Source: Cladophialophora immunda
Lineage: Eukaryota; Ascomycota; Eurotiomycetes; Chaetothyriales; Herpotrichiellaceae
Reading direction: 5' to 3'
Assembly (NCBI RefSeq): GCF_000835495.1
Contig: NW_015622541.1
Coordinates: 6,882,001 to 6,946,000 of the forward strand
DNA length: 64,000 nucleotides
Numbering within the stretch: position 1 is the stretch's first letter; each line of letters begins with the position of its first letter. Shown piece by piece: positions 22,373 through 33,585 of this stretch. The position numbers and the translations under genes are program-made. A model generated the notes under the pieces. It was not told the DNA's origin, ran no database searches, and saw only the letters and a list, made by a program, of their open reading frames with translations.

Positions 22373-22594
22373 CTAGCTCGTGATCGTTGCGATTATTGAG
22401 AATGGCCAGTCGAAATCGAATGCGTCCTGAAAATCATCCATCACGTCGAGGAGCGCCTGGGAGGGAGTGGGTGGATTGTAAAGTGGTCCAGGGAAACTGA
22501 TATTGTCCTGTTTCTCGGAGTCCTGGCTACGGAGGGGGAAGCCGTCAACCCAAACCCCTTCCTTGGAGCGAACATCTTTGTCAACACTTTTGTT
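22373..22594 (-). pseudogene. Orphan C-terminal exon, regulator-like tail
   Basis: Open minus-strand frame of 73 codons with no ATG, ending at TAG 22375-22373. It reads like a protein tail: GVWVDGFPLRSQDSEKQD, then GPLYNPPTPSQALLDVMDDF, then QDAFDFDWPFSII. An acidic/aromatic end of this type is common at the C-terminus of Zn2Cys6 regulators, but that identity is a guess. No upstream exon fits in the 280 bases before the next gene, so it is probably a remnant. Confidence 0.35.
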
Positions 22595-22878
22595 TCATCA
22601 CAGTAATCTTCGATTCTGCTTTTGGACAGCATGCACATACATATCTTGCAAACTAAGTTATGTAGAAGCAATCATCTCATTACCAACTGTCGGTCGAGTC
22701 CTCAGCGCCGATTTAGACGTTTTGCAGCTCACACACACGACGAGCTGCGGCCGGCGTCGCGGGGAAGCTTCCTTCCGAAGGTCTAATCATACTTTGCACG
22801 CCTGTCAAATTCATCCCCATGGCAAGTCGACAAACATCGAGGCAGAAATTTAACATATCAAGAGCATGAGATGGCATT

Positions 22879-23908
22879 TCACTCGTTGGGCTGGTCCTCG
22901 TAGAAGACCAACGACCGGACCTCGACGCTCTCCCTGACCAAGTCCAGATCCTTGGTCTTTGGATCTATAAAAGCCGAGTGTGGTACCCTCCTCGCCGTCT
23001 CCCCGTCGCTAATCGAGTCGAAGCACTTGATCAGCAGGACCTCGTCCGACGTCATTCCACTGGCGTAGTACCACTGGTGTTCCGGATTGTACTTTGCGTA
23101 GAACAACTCGAACCTTTTGCCGGCCGTGATGGTCGAGTACTTCATCCCGGTGCCCTTGGCGGGCAGGTTCGCCGTCACGGGAATGAGTTCGTCGTCGCGG
23201 ACGGTGCGGGCGTCGCAGACGGCGAGAGGGTCTTTGATGACGGGCCCGTTGATCGGCCGCCAGACGTTGATGATGGACCAGCGCGTCTTGACGAGCTGGT
23301 CGACTTCCGCGGCCGGCATGTTGTCGCACAGGACTTCCAGGGCGCCGTCGGTGGATTGGTCGATGTGGATGTAGTGGGCCGGGGTGACCTGGGTGACTTT
23401 CGCCCCGTTTTGAATCGCGCTGTTCTTCTGGAGGTCCAGCTCGAGTTTGTCGCGAGAGTCGCGGCGTGTGATGTGGGAGAAGACGTGGACCCGCGTGGCT
23501 CCCGTCCTGGCGTGTGTGAAGGCGCAATAAGTCAGCAACCGTGAGCGAACCCAAGGGAGGGGAAGAAGATAAGGCAGCTCGTCTCTCTCTTGCTTACACT
23601 TTCTTCAACAGCTTCTCGACCTCGGGATAGACGATGCGTTTGACTTCCTTGTCGGAAAGATACTCCTTCTCTACGCTGGTGTGCTTCACAAGCTGGAAGC
23701 CTTGTTTGCTGACGTCAAAGTCATCAGAGTGACCTCGAATGTCGTGGATTCGGACCGGCCTCTCGTCGAATTTGCGGCGGAAGTAGCCCGCCGTTCCTGC
23801 TTCGAATGATGAGTGGCCTCCTAGCGCTGGATCAAGGTAATAGTTCAAGGAAGTGTCGATGTCTCCACGAGAGCTTCCCACTTCGACTGCGGTGGTGTCC
23901 AATGCCAT
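22879..23908 (-). CDS. AsaB/GA4-desaturase-like hydroxylase/desaturase
   Basis: Member of the fungal family containing AsaB, CmcJ-like and NvfI-like proteins, many of which act as non-haem iron or related oxidases in secondary metabolism. Two exons: 23908-23598 and 23506-22879, 312 residues. The junction restores VTGATRVHVFSH. Family blocks seen: VRIHDIRGH near the N-terminus, VHVFSHITRR, TPAHYIHIDQSTDG (contains the His-x-Asp pair), WSIINVWRPINGPVIKDPLAVCD, and near the end YNPEHQWYYASGMTSDEVLLIKCFDS. The final ESVEVRSLVFYED strand is also typical. It stands alone here: no core biosynthetic enzyme lies nearby, so its substrate cannot be guessed. Confidence 0.85.
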
Positions 23909-24748
23909 CCTGAAGAATCGTAGCCAAAGGAGTTCGGGAGCTATCTGCGGGAGAATTGCACGAGGAAGAGTTCATTCACCTTCACCCTCTGGGGGAGAGA
24001 GAGAGTAAATGGTACCGAGACTGCATGGCCGAGGTAACTAATACATCGTCCTGCCTGTGCCAAACCCTCGGAGACAGTGCGACGTTGGAACCGTGTCACA
24101 CGGCCCGTCAAGGGAGCTGAACCTCGAGTAATAACCAATAGCCAATCCCTCCGACGCCGTCCTCGACCAATGGCAAAGGCTGTTGGCTTATAACAATAAA
24201 GATCTCGTAAGCGCGCAGTCTATACGACGCACTGACCGACGCGGTATGCGCGATGGTGTCACGGCTGAGGTTGCGGGGCTGACGGTGGATACGAGATGAC
24301 GGACCGCGCACGGGCGCCTAAGGCAAGAACACCCCAGACGAGCTTAAAATATAGCGACTGAGGGTTTGAACGTGGGTCGAATGAAGCTCTACGCGAGTTT
24401 GGCGTCGCAGTCAGGCCACGGACCCCAACTTTTGATCGACGGCATCGAATGCACCTCCCCGCTTTGCGACGGCCGGTTTGACAGAACACCCCCGTGATCT
24501 TCTTTCTCTGAGGCGTCAGCGACATCTTACACGGCAAATGAGGAGCCACGTTTAGAAGAAGCTATATCTCGACACACCAGGTGCCGTATATCCAGCTGCG
24601 CGAGCTGCTCTGACCGCTCAAAGAGGCTTGCCCGACGAGGTGACCACAGGGTTGAACGACTGCAAACCGGAATCTTCTCCTTGTAAATCCCAACCTCGCG
24701 CGAGCCAGGCCGGCGACTACCCCGTAATGTGCAGTTTCGATCTCATCG
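23909..24748. other. Intergenic, no gene recognised
   Basis: Promoter side of the AsaB-like gene. The minus-strand frame at 24259-24549 contains a few Cys/Arg residues but no zinc-cluster spacing; not called. Confidence 0.45.
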
Positions 24749-24862
24749 TCAAACCACGAGGGAGGAACGCCGCAGTTGACAACGGTGCTCCTTAACTTTT
24801 GTATAGCTCGCGCAAGCTTCCACGCCGTTCTCTTTCCCCATGCCGCTCTCTTTGAAGCCTCC
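24749..24862 (-). pseudogene. C-terminal fragment of an aldehyde dehydrogenase
   Basis: About 38 codons matching the extreme C-terminus of NAD(P)-dependent aldehyde dehydrogenases: GGFKESGMGKENGVEAC (family pattern P-F-G-G-x-K-x-S-G-x-G-R-E-x-G) and SYTKVKEH. Nothing upstream in any frame resembles the catalytic Cys/Glu region, so only the tail survives. Confidence 0.55.
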
Positions 24863-24873
24863 CTGGGTATGTG

Positions 24874-25168
24874 ATGGCAGTAGAGCTGCTTCTCGATAAT
24901 GGCGCAGACATGGAGCCTGACGGACAATTGCTTCGGTCAGACGCTGCTGTCGTGGGCTTTGATCGAGTGTCTCTGCCTTGCCACCTGGCGTCAAGGTAAC
25001 GAATCGCTAGATCGTGCATCGCCCTCAACAAAGTCGCAGAGAGAGGTGGCGGCCATCCTTCTGGTGAATGATGATAGATCCGCCCTGGATGAGAGTAACA
25101 AGAGTGGACGGCAAGTGACATGTTGCATGCTCTTGAGGGAAAATGGGCCCAGTCCAGCGTTCGATGAG
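24874..25168 (+). pseudogene. Decayed ankyrin-repeat fragment
   Basis: Plus-strand pieces in shifting frames: AVELLLDNGADMEPDG from 24877, GQTLLSWALIE near 24935, and REVAAILLVNDDRSALDE near 25040. These match ankyrin helices and beta-hairpins, but the frame changes and there are stops. It starts only 11 bases after the aldehyde dehydrogenase fragment. Confidence 0.5.
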
Positions 25169-25356
25169 TGACCATCCGTCAGCCGCCAAAACATAAGATG
25201 CCCGGAACGAGAAAAAAGTCCTCCGGTTTGCGGAAATGGGATGTTATGAAGAATGGTTTGGAACAATGGGTATTTTTCATCAAGTACATGCGTGATATGA
25301 TATGCCAGAGCAAGTGGCTAATTATCCAACAACTAACTGACAGTGTTTGCCAATGG

Positions 25357-26955
25357 CTATACCGCATTAGCTGTCTCCACGACCCTCGGCTCCTTTTGGA
25401 AGTCGCATGGATCGAGTCCTTCGGCGGTAGAGCACCTGGATGTGCTAATGGACATATTTGTTTCAAACGGGTTCCTGGCAGGTATGACTTCGTCGGCGTG
25501 GCCATGCCCATGATGAGCAAAGCGCGCCGATTCGAAGTCAGCTCGGTGGTTTTGGATGTCCAGCTTTTCGTTTAAATGGGTGGAGAGGCCGGTGGCGGCT
25601 TGTCGGCGGTCCAGCTCGATTGTCGAGGAGCTTTGCATGTCATGGTTTAAAATCATGGCATGGATCATCCAATCCAGTTTTGATTTTGGGGCGGCACCCA
25701 TCAATTCACGACGGCGCCACCAAAACATGCTCGAGCGGACGATTGCAGCAACAGCACAGCACAAGAAGAAGAGTCCGACCACCAGGAAAGGTATCGAGAG
25801 TTGGACGCGGGAAAAGGATGTGCTGAAGACTCTGTGAACCGCCTGTCCGGAGATGGCATCTTTCGTAATCGTGTAGGCTTGATAGAACCTGATCAGCTCG
25901 GACGGCGGAACTGGCTCGAGAGGCTCGCCGGAGTACCACAGTTTGACCCAGTCAGCGAAATAGTAGGCCTGGTACGACTCAGGAACGTCCTCAGGCTGGC
26001 CATTGTCAGGGTAAGCCCCGTACTTATGATCCGGAATGGGCCGTACGACCGCCAGATGGCAGTCGACGCGTGTGAAGGTTAGCGAGCCAATCGGACCGGG
26101 TTCAAAGTAGCAGGAGCTGTTCTGGGGGGCTTCAATGGCGTTTTCGAAGATGATCGAGGCGATCGACACGTTCGTATAAGGGGAAACTGGAGCATCTGGA
26201 TCCGGAAAGTAGAGTCCAAATGCGGTCCGGATGTCAAAGGATAACGTGCTGTCTGCATTTGCGAGGTTGTTGCCGACAGAGCTTACTCTCCAAGAGTCGG
26301 GAGGGTTGGGGAAGGCTGTCTCAAAGGCAGGGACATTGGTCCAGAAACTGGTACAATCATTCGTAGCGTAAGCCTTGAGCACAGTCTTTGGGGTTTGCTT
26401 GCATTGCATCGACCACGAGGAGTTCCATTCGTCCGGGATGTACGTCCAGTTGTGATTCAAGTCTGGGAGATAGTCCAAGAGTTGATCATAGGGGAAACCA
26501 GCACTGTTCAGTCGCGCCATGGTCATGTTGATGTCGACGTTCGCGTATTCCACGCCTCCCAGGCCTCTGACGGCCAGTGTTCCGGTGAGATTCGCGGGAT
26601 ACACCACGTCGTGGATTCTGGTGGAGACTTTGGCGATGGGGCCGCCGAGCAGCGAGACGAGGGTCAGCGCGACCACGACCGCACATTGGCCCAGGATATT
26701 TGCGTGCCGTGATGAGAAGAGGCTGCGTCGAAACAGGAAGGAGACATCCAGCACATCGCTGACCGTGGAAATGTTCACCAACGTCGGCAGGAAGACACGC
26801 TCCCTCCGCTTAATCTGCGATACGCTGGACTGCCAAAAGAGTTGAAGGAACCCAGCCATGCCCAGGGTAGTCAAGACCGAGATCAGCACGCTGATCCCGG
26901 CTTGAACTTCGGCTCGATCCCATGTGGAGGGCAGAGTGACCCATGCTGAGGCCAT
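25357..26955 (-). CDS. Uncharacterised membrane glycoprotein
   Basis: Single exon, 532 residues from the ATG at 26955 (MASAWVTLPSTWDRAE). The frame is open 63 bases further up but only to a GTG. Predicted layout: helix 1 at about 18-38 (ISVLISVLTTLGMAGFLQLF), a basic cytosolic loop, helix 2 at about 90-110 (CAVVVALTLVSLLGGPI), a long outer domain of about 280 residues with many N-x-S/T sites and Cys pairs, helix 3 near 405 (LSIPFLVVGLFFLCCAVAAIV), and a cytosolic tail of about 100 residues containing HHGHGHADE. This outline recurs in unnamed fungal membrane proteins. No catalytic motif recognised. Confidence 0.8.
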   Translation of the reverse strand: MASAWVTLPSTWDRAEVQAGISVLISVLTTLGMAGFLQLFWQSSVSQIKRRERVFLPTLVNISTVSDVLDVSFLFRRSLFSSRHANILGQCAVVVALTLVSLLGGPIAKVSTRIHDVVYPANLTGTLAVRGLGGVEYANVDINMTMARLNSAGFPYDQLLDYLPDLNHNWTYIPDEWNSSWSMQCKQTPKTVLKAYATNDCTSFWTNVPAFETAFPNPPDSWRVSSVGNNLANADSTLSFDIRTAFGLYFPDPDAPVSPYTNVSIASIIFENAIEAPQNSSCYFEPGPIGSLTFTRVDCHLAVVRPIPDHKYGAYPDNGQPEDVPESYQAYYFADWVKLWYSGEPLEPVPPSELIRFYQAYTITKDAISGQAVHRVFSTSFSRVQLSIPFLVVGLFFLCCAVAAIVRSSMFWWRRRELMGAAPKSKLDWMIHAMILNHDMQSSSTIELDRRQAATGLSTHLNEKLDIQNHRADFESARFAHHGHGHADEVIPARNPFETNMSISTSRCSTAEGLDPCDFQKEPRVVETANAV

Positions 26956-28282
26956 CGCGGGTTGTTTGACGGTGGTGATGCGATGGAAGTGAGGAGCACC
27001 CGTCGACACTGCCTCCACAAGTCTTTGCTCACAACGAGCACGGTTTTTCCAGGAGTTGCCATCGTGACCTATATAAATAGGGTTCCAGCAGAAAGCCCCC
27101 TAGCGGTTGATGGCGACGCCTCTGATAAAATTGGCCATGCAGACTTCTTCTTGCACCAGCCAGCCACTCATCAGCTCTCGGCGACCTCTGACCATTTCGA
27201 ATCTGCGCTGATACAGCAGACACATTTATTGGCCCACTTGGTCTGGCACACTGCACATGGAGGTGGTCGCTTAGATCGCTTGAGAACAAGTCTGTGAACC
27301 GCATTAGCGGGCTGTCCCCTGCGGGAGAAAAAGAGGCAGTCTGAAAGGGGCACTTGTAGCAGTAGGTTCGCTATTTCAGAGACAAGCTTCCCCGAACGGG
27401 CTGCCCTGATCTTGTTTGCGGGCCATCCGAAGCCACATGGTTCAGCCACTTCTCGCTAACACCATGTGTTCGCTAGCCATCAGCCCCGGATTCGGCTTGG
27501 TGGCACTGGTTGGTGGATGCTGTCACAGGAGAATGCGGCGGCCTCAGCTGCTCAATAGCCGGCGCCACGTGAATCCAGGCACGTCTTCACAACATCTTTT
27601 GCCACATCGCGTGGAACTATTTCTCGGGCACAGTAGTGGAACATGGAGTCGGAGAAGGTCCAGAATCGTCCCTCGCTCAGGAGGCCCCTTCATTGTGGGT
27701 TGGATGCAAAGAGGTCCTCCGTCACTGGGCTTTTCACTGTCATGCAGATCACGAATATAATACTTGGTGAGAACAGCCTGCTCGACGCTCCTGCGGCATA
27801 GTATCGCAACAATAATCGAAGGAACAACCAGGCTGTTTCGCTGGTGCCAGCTGCGCTTAAATGCCGTCCGTGGGGGGCGAGCCTACACCATCTGGCGACC
27901 CCTATTTACCCCCCCCCCCCCCCCAAAACCCACCGGCCCCCCCAAAAGGGCCCCCTACCGCCTAGCCACCAGGACTGGTCGCGTGCTCATATGACCCGAC
28001 TTACTTTCCCAGTAGGGTGGCACCAACTGGTAAATAAATGAGTGAGCGGGTGCTGCGAGGCACCCGCAAGTTGCAACAACACTCGGACGTGGCAAGCTGT
28101 GATTTTCATTGAATCTCCTATGTCAGTTCCTTGGGCTAGTGTTGTTGCGGATGGGGGTACGGTGTTCGATTGCAAGTTGTCCGCATAGTCATAATTGACC
28201 TCCACACAACACCTCCCAACACATTGGTCTTCAGCCCTGATTCTCTAGAGGGCGTCAATCACATTTTCACGCCCCTGCGAAT
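26956..28282. other. Gene-free stretch
   Basis: About 1.3 kb with only short frames on both strands. It includes the promoter side of the membrane glycoprotein gene and a low-complexity C-rich patch. Confidence 0.45.
27909..27924 (+). repeat. Poly-C tract
   Basis: A run of 16 C, followed by more C-rich sequence to about 27953. Its length may be unreliable in sequencing. Confidence 0.9.
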
Positions 28283-28627
28283 GTGGACAGTAAGGAGGCA
28301 AGTCCAGCGCGCCAAGACCTCACTCGGCCTCAAATCTGGCAAGTCGTTCCAACTTTGGACGACGCCTTGTATTTCCTTCACAGCGACAATAAGGCCCATC
28401 CATCAAGCCAAGAATTACTGAATGCTGCAACACATGGAGATGTGAATGCGGTCGTGCTTTTGTCGAATGAAGGTGCACATCCGCCGTACTCCGAGGAAGA
28501 TAACCGAGAGGCACTGTCATTTGCCTGTGAGAACGACAACGAGGAGGAATTCAAACTCTTTTTGGACGGGGACAACGACAGCATTATCGATTTGGTGCCG
28601 TACCGACTTGAAGGCAATCTCATCTAG
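28283..28627 (+). pseudogene. Short ankyrin-like fragment
   Basis: The frame (opening with GTG, no in-frame ATG nearby) encodes SQELLNAATHGDVNAVVLL and REALSFACENDNEEEFKLFL, which look like two ankyrin-type helix pairs, then stops. Too short for a functional protein and without a start; probably a remnant. Assignment is tentative. Confidence 0.4.
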
Positions 28628-28647
28628 CCTGACGTCGGTCAAATTGT

Positions 28648-28691
28648 AGGAAGCTGGCAGGAAGCTGGCAGGAAGCTGGCAGGAAGCTGGC
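28648..28691 (+). repeat. 11-bp tandem repeat, four copies
   Basis: AGGAAGCTGGC repeated four times without mismatch, in the gene-free stretch (28628-29027) between the ankyrin-like fragment and the end of TF-A. Nothing else is seen in that stretch. Confidence 0.92.
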
Positions 28692-29027
28692 AGGACGAAA
28701 TCGAAGAATGACCATGTCTTATTCAAGACCAGTGTCATGGATGACTCGATCATCCTTCGACCAAGTCCTTATGTGCGAGAATCTCTCCCGACCAGGATCT
28801 GTTGAGTGAGCAGTGTTTTCCCGTAGTCTAGTTCCTGAGCTAGATAGCCGCCCTCTTCATCCTTCTCGTGATGTGGGCTGCAAGCTGCCTGGAAGCTCCG
28901 ACAGGGGGCCACACAGGCACTGCGTTGGATTGTTCCAAGGGAATCTGTGAGATTTGGTCGCCCTGATGCTAGCTGGACCAGCGACAACGTCCGCGGTGCG
29001 CCTAAGTCTAGGAAAATGAGGCCGGGC

Positions 29028-30762
29028 TCACGAAAGCGTAAAGTTGATTTGGTACTTCTCCATGACAAGGCGCAGACCGAAGGGACCGTAGGCCCGCTTG
29101 TCGTTGTCATTCCAAACAAGTTCCAACAGCTTCCCGGCTTCGACAACTTGCGCTACCACGACCTTGCTCTCGTTATACAGCCTGCACAGGAAGAATTGGC
29201 GTTGACCCTCCACGAGGAGGCAGGACCCTATAATCATGACCGGCCACAAGAGCAGCGTTCCAAACGGTGAGTCGGCGACAGGGAGGAGCAAAGGCATCAC
29301 GACGTCGATGTGGCTCTGGATGGCGGCAATGACCTTGGGGTTGTCGACCACGGAGCCGCACATTGCTGCTCTGACAAAGATCAGCAGAGCCTGCCTGTAG
29401 ATCTCCCCGGTCCAAGTGTGCTCTACAGCCCATTCGGCCATTTCAGGAGCCACAGACGGTGGAGACCATTGTTCTAGACCACGGAGCAGGTTGTCATACG
29501 TGGAATGCCTATCAGACCGGTCGCGACGAGTGGCCGGCGCAGGTGCAGCTTCAGCTTGCAAAACCCCTTCTTCCTCGCGAAGCCGGTCCGTGGCAAACCT
29601 CGCGACTGGAGAAATGAGCTCAAATAAGCCTGGCGCGCAACCGACGAGGACTCCAAACGTTTTGTATTCCTGCAAAAATTCCAAAGAATCAAGGAATGAA
29701 TCGTGAGGCATCGTGCGAGCTGAATCACTATATCCGCAGGGCGTGATACTGTTGGAAAAGACCAAAAACGAATACACTTCGAGGACGAAACCCATTATCG
29801 ATCTCCTATCTTCGTTCACAAAGGTCTCATGCTCCTGTCGGAGAAGCGAGAGAATCACTTCGCGAACGGCCCGTAGGTGTAGAAAGAATCCGTTGCCACG
29901 AGAATCACCAGATATTGCCTACGCCAGGGGTAAATGCTTTTAGATTCGCTTCTTAATTTGCACGCGCAGCGCGAGGAAGGGCATGTTCTCCGTAGGGACT
30001 CACCTCGACATAACACAGAATCAACGAGGCCACGCCGATGCGCAGAGCCCGCTGGACATCGGCACGTACAGACTGGTCGGCGACGAGATCGGCCAAAGAT
30101 CGAAGTGTCTTGGAGTAATGCCGTCGCGTAGCGATATGTATCTGATATTCCCGAGCTTTCTTGAAGCTGAGCTGGGTTCCACTTAGTGCTAACACCGCAT
30201 GCATGAGGAGATCATCTGAATACGCTAGGGGCATGACAAGCGTGACATATGGGTTGTAGTGGGCTGGTTTCGCAACGAGAAATGTGGACGTTTCTTCCAA
30301 GTAGTGCTGCAGTAGCAGAAGTGAGTGAGGGCTCATCGAACTGGCCCCGTCCGAAAACACGAGGGGCGGAGACACAGTATAGTGCAAGGAGTGCGTCCGA
30401 GACGATTGACTCTCATCGGATCCTGGCTCTGGCTCTGGTGCCGGAGTCTCGTGGGGCTGCCGCGATAATGGTTCCCGTTCTTGCTGTGAAGAGCTCCAGC
30501 AGACCACGCCGGTGAACGCTTGGTTCTCCATGTGACCGTCTCGAGGATTCTCGTCGATATGTAGATCCGCCCTCGAGCCAACCATGATGCATGACGACCG
30601 CCTGAGCTGTGCGTGCTGGCCCCCAGGTTTAGACGGCCAGGTACACTCCAGAAAGTTGCGAGAGCATCCTGCACAAACGGGCTCGACCTCGTTACACTTT
30701 TTCTTCCGCCGGCGGCACGTAAGACATCCTGTGTTTGTGCGGATCCGCGTCTTGGGTTTCAT
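29028..30762 (-). CDS. Zn2Cys6 transcription factor (TF-A)
   Basis: Nuclear fungal regulator. Two exons, 30762-30004 and 29918-29028 (85-nt intron, GTGAGT...TAG), 549 residues. The ATG giving MKPKTRIRTNTGCLTC is the only Met start before the zinc cluster. Cys spacing is 2-6-6-2-6 (CLTC, KKKC, PVC, AGC, LEC), followed by TWP. The middle-homology region runs from LLLLQHYLEETSTFLVAKP to the C-terminal PFGLRLVMEKYQINFTL. This is the SPF-domain/UgaY-ArcA-like outline (fungal-specific TF domain 2). It is a paralogue of TF-B at 57849-59483: same domain order, same closing motif and the intron at the same codon (E|AISG, phase 0). Targets unknown; neighbours suggest catabolic genes. Confidence 0.9.
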
Positions 30763-31643
30763 CGCTTCGCACGAGCTGGTCGCTCTCCCGTTGGGTCTGG
30801 GGTTGCCGCTTACGGTGGTTCGAAGGTCCACTAACAAAGTGTTCCTACGCGGATTGATAAATGTAGCGAGAGATTGCCGAGCCCTGAACAGCCTGACTTT
30901 GCCAGAGATCTCTCGAGCACAGCAACAATGTACGACTAAAGCGCGGTTCAGGTATGCCGCACGTCCGTGAGCAATATGTTATCAATGTGGGGGAGGAGAA
31001 CCAGTAGAAATCACCTTGGTAGGGTTGGGGGATTTGCTCGGCATTCTTTGCCCACCCGGTGTGCATGTGACGGCAGCAAATCGATGTATTTACAACCTGT
31101 AACGAAGCATGGACAATTCCTTACAATCCTTCCCTTACCGACAATCTTAGCCTTGGACTATGGAGCGCGGTGGTCCACTAGCTGGCAACTCTATTCTAGA
31201 CTTCCAAACCACCGCGCTATGCCCTGCCCCTTGCATCCTGCTGGTGGCCAGTCCATTATTCAGGGCCTTTTCCCTCTATGATGTCGTAAAACAAGTTCTG
31301 GTTGAGGGCCAGAAAGTTCAGAATCATGAAGGAGGCCGAGGTGAATGCGCACGGCATCGGCTTAACAATCCATCCGAATGCAAAGACAGCCACGGCGAGG
31401 CCGACTAGACTATGGAAATCGTTTGCCAAGGCGTAGCAAGTGTCTTGGGGATGCCCTAAACAGACTGTATGGCTTCTCTCTTTCTGATCCAAGTAGTCGA
31501 TACTTCTCAAGGACACTATGTTGGCTGCCCGTAATGAAAAACTGACGTCGAGACTCGAGCTCCAAAATGCTATTCTGTCTTCGGTAGGCATGCCTCGTAC
31601 GAATTAACTATACAAGTTCCCAGGCTCGGTATTCAAAACAATT
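30763..31643. other. Intergenic with one unassigned frame
   Basis: Promoter of TF-A and 3' side of the dehydrogenase. A minus-strand frame at 31256-31591 has a hydrophobic stretch (LVGLAVAVFAFGWIV) but matches nothing I know; it could be a fragment of a membrane protein. Confidence 0.4.
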
Positions 31644-32655
31644 TCATGCAAAAGCTTGCACTTGCTTCTCGGTCCAGTCGTAGAATTCCTCTGCGATTCC
31701 ATTCCCTCCCTCAGACTTGGGCTTCCTGGATAACTCAATATCTTTCCGAGTATGCCCGACCTTTCCAAATGGCTGGACTAGGATACGCCGTTAGTTAGCA
31801 TTCATAAAGAACAGAACAATCGGCCTTACTGAACCGACCACCATCTTTCATTTGAACCTGCGGAGAAAACCCGGCAAACAGCTCCGTGTAGGCTCCATAG
31901 ATGGGGTCCTTGAGAACGAGGTTGATGAACGGCATTTGCCATTTTGGCGCGTGTTGGTAGAGCGGTGTCTTCAAGTTACCAGGATCCAGTGACACGCTGA
32001 GGATATTGTCCCGGGCGAAGCGCCGGGCATATTCTGCTGCTTGGAGAATGTTGCCGGCTTTGCTGACCCCATATTTGTGCCAGGCACCTTGGTCCTTTTC
32101 GTACGACAAATTGTCCATCACCACGCCGCCGCGAGGCGCGAAATTCGCTGCTGCCGATGACGCCACCCAGACAACTCGTACACTGCCTACCGGCTCAACT
32201 TTCGCCGTCTCCTGCAGGACAGGTGTCAACAGCTTCGTGAATAGAAACGGTGCCAGGTTATTTGTGCCCAATTGCATTTCGTAGCCCTGCTTTGTTTTGC
32301 TCCCCTGTGGCGGGACCATAACTCCGGCATTGTTCCAGAGAACGTTCAATCTGTTCTCCTTGCTCAGAAATTCCGCGGCAGATCCCTTGATCGTCGAAAG
32401 GTCATTCAGATCCAGGTGCAGAAATATCAGGTCGCCATGGGAAGTGGGGTGCTGGGATTTGATCTTCCGAATCGTCTGGCCTGCTTTGTCTACCGAGCGA
32501 GCTGCCACATATACCCGGGCATTCTTAGAATACAGGATGTCCGTCAGTAACTCGCCAACGCCGCTCGTCGCACCCGTCACTATGAAGACCTTTCCGGATT
32601 GATCGGTGAGACTCTTGTCCGTGAACGAGGCCGGCGCGTAAGAAAATATCCCCAT
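31644..32655 (-). CDS. Short-chain dehydrogenase/reductase
   Basis: NAD(P)(H)-dependent SDR, classical type near the retinol-dehydrogenase/WW-oxidoreductase-like fungal group. Two exons: 32655-31830 and 31777-31644 (52-nt intron, GTAAGG...CTAG), 319 residues. Start chosen at MGIFSYAPASFTDKSL, the usual family N-terminus. Seen: cofactor motif VTGATSGVGELL (T-G-x3-G-x-G), NNAG at about 105, the catalytic Ser in WVASSAAANFAP, then Y-x3-K in WHKYGVSKAGN. LDPGNLKTPLYQH follows. The second exon supplies the conserved tail EGGNGIAEEFYDWTEKQV. Substrate unknown. Confidence 0.92.
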
Positions 32656-33585
32656 TGTCACTTGGGAAAGCCACGTGAAGTTTGCAACGAGAGGACTTAC
32701 TTTCAAGTAAGTTGAATAAAAATCTCGGTGATGTCGTTAGTGTAGCTCCGCCTTTCCATTTCCTAGCTTTCGTGAAGGGGAAATCGTATCTTGATATCTT
32801 CCAAGCATGGTGGCGTCGGATCTGTCGCACTGACTAGATCTGACCGCAAGAGACATCGCGAAGCATATTTGGAAGTCGAGACATAATTCGTGCCGGACTG
32901 ATAAAAGCGCCGAATATAGTTGGTTACGGAACAAAGTTCCACCGCTGCGAGACGTGGAGCACCTCAGCTCGTATGGCGTCCATTGCCACATGCAACTCCC
33001 TGTTGATCCGGTCGTCGTCACAATCGTCGTCCAGGGGTCTTTACATTTCTCGTGTACGCGGTATCAAACAAGGACATGACCCCTCTTTCATGCCCTATCG
33101 AGCCTCACTAGCCTGCACGGATCGCTGATTTTGTGTCCGCTATCATGCACTAGCAAAGACCGGAAACACCGCACATGGGCAAGGCTCAGGCTGACACGAG
33201 TTTGAAAACCATAGAGACCCCCTAGAGTGGAGGTTTAGCTGAAGAAAGCAATAATAGGATTTGCAAGGATTCTGACAATTCTGAAATCTTGGCCATTCAA
33301 CGTCATGATTTGCCCGTCTCGCCATGTACCAGCGGCCCATTTCAGCGCAGATCACCTTCCCTGACTGAACTTTGACAGGGACACGTACCCTTCGCCGGTC
33401 GATCCGACAAGGTTAACGATGACAATTAATCTTTGAGAACACGACAAGGGGTCTTGGGAGGTGTAATGCCTATCCATGTCTATGTATATAAAAACAGGCC
33501 TGAATCACAATCAATTGGAATCTCCACGAGACCACCCAGCTAGAACACCAACGAGACAGATATCTCAATCCCCAAGCATATCAAG
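32656..33585. promoter_or_regulatory. Divergent intergenic region of SDR and hydrolase
   Basis: 930 bp between divergent genes. A clear TATA box, TATATAAAA at 33485-33493, lies about 95 bp before the hydrolase ATG. No gene is seen in the rest. Confidence 0.6.

Noticed and set aside
22978..23554. Long frames overlapping the AsaB-like gene on both strands
   Set aside because: Shadows of the real minus-strand second exon, which carries all the family motifs.
30763..30837. An N-terminal extension of TF-A
   Set aside because: The extension would start at TTG; the first ATG (30762) directly precedes the zinc cluster.
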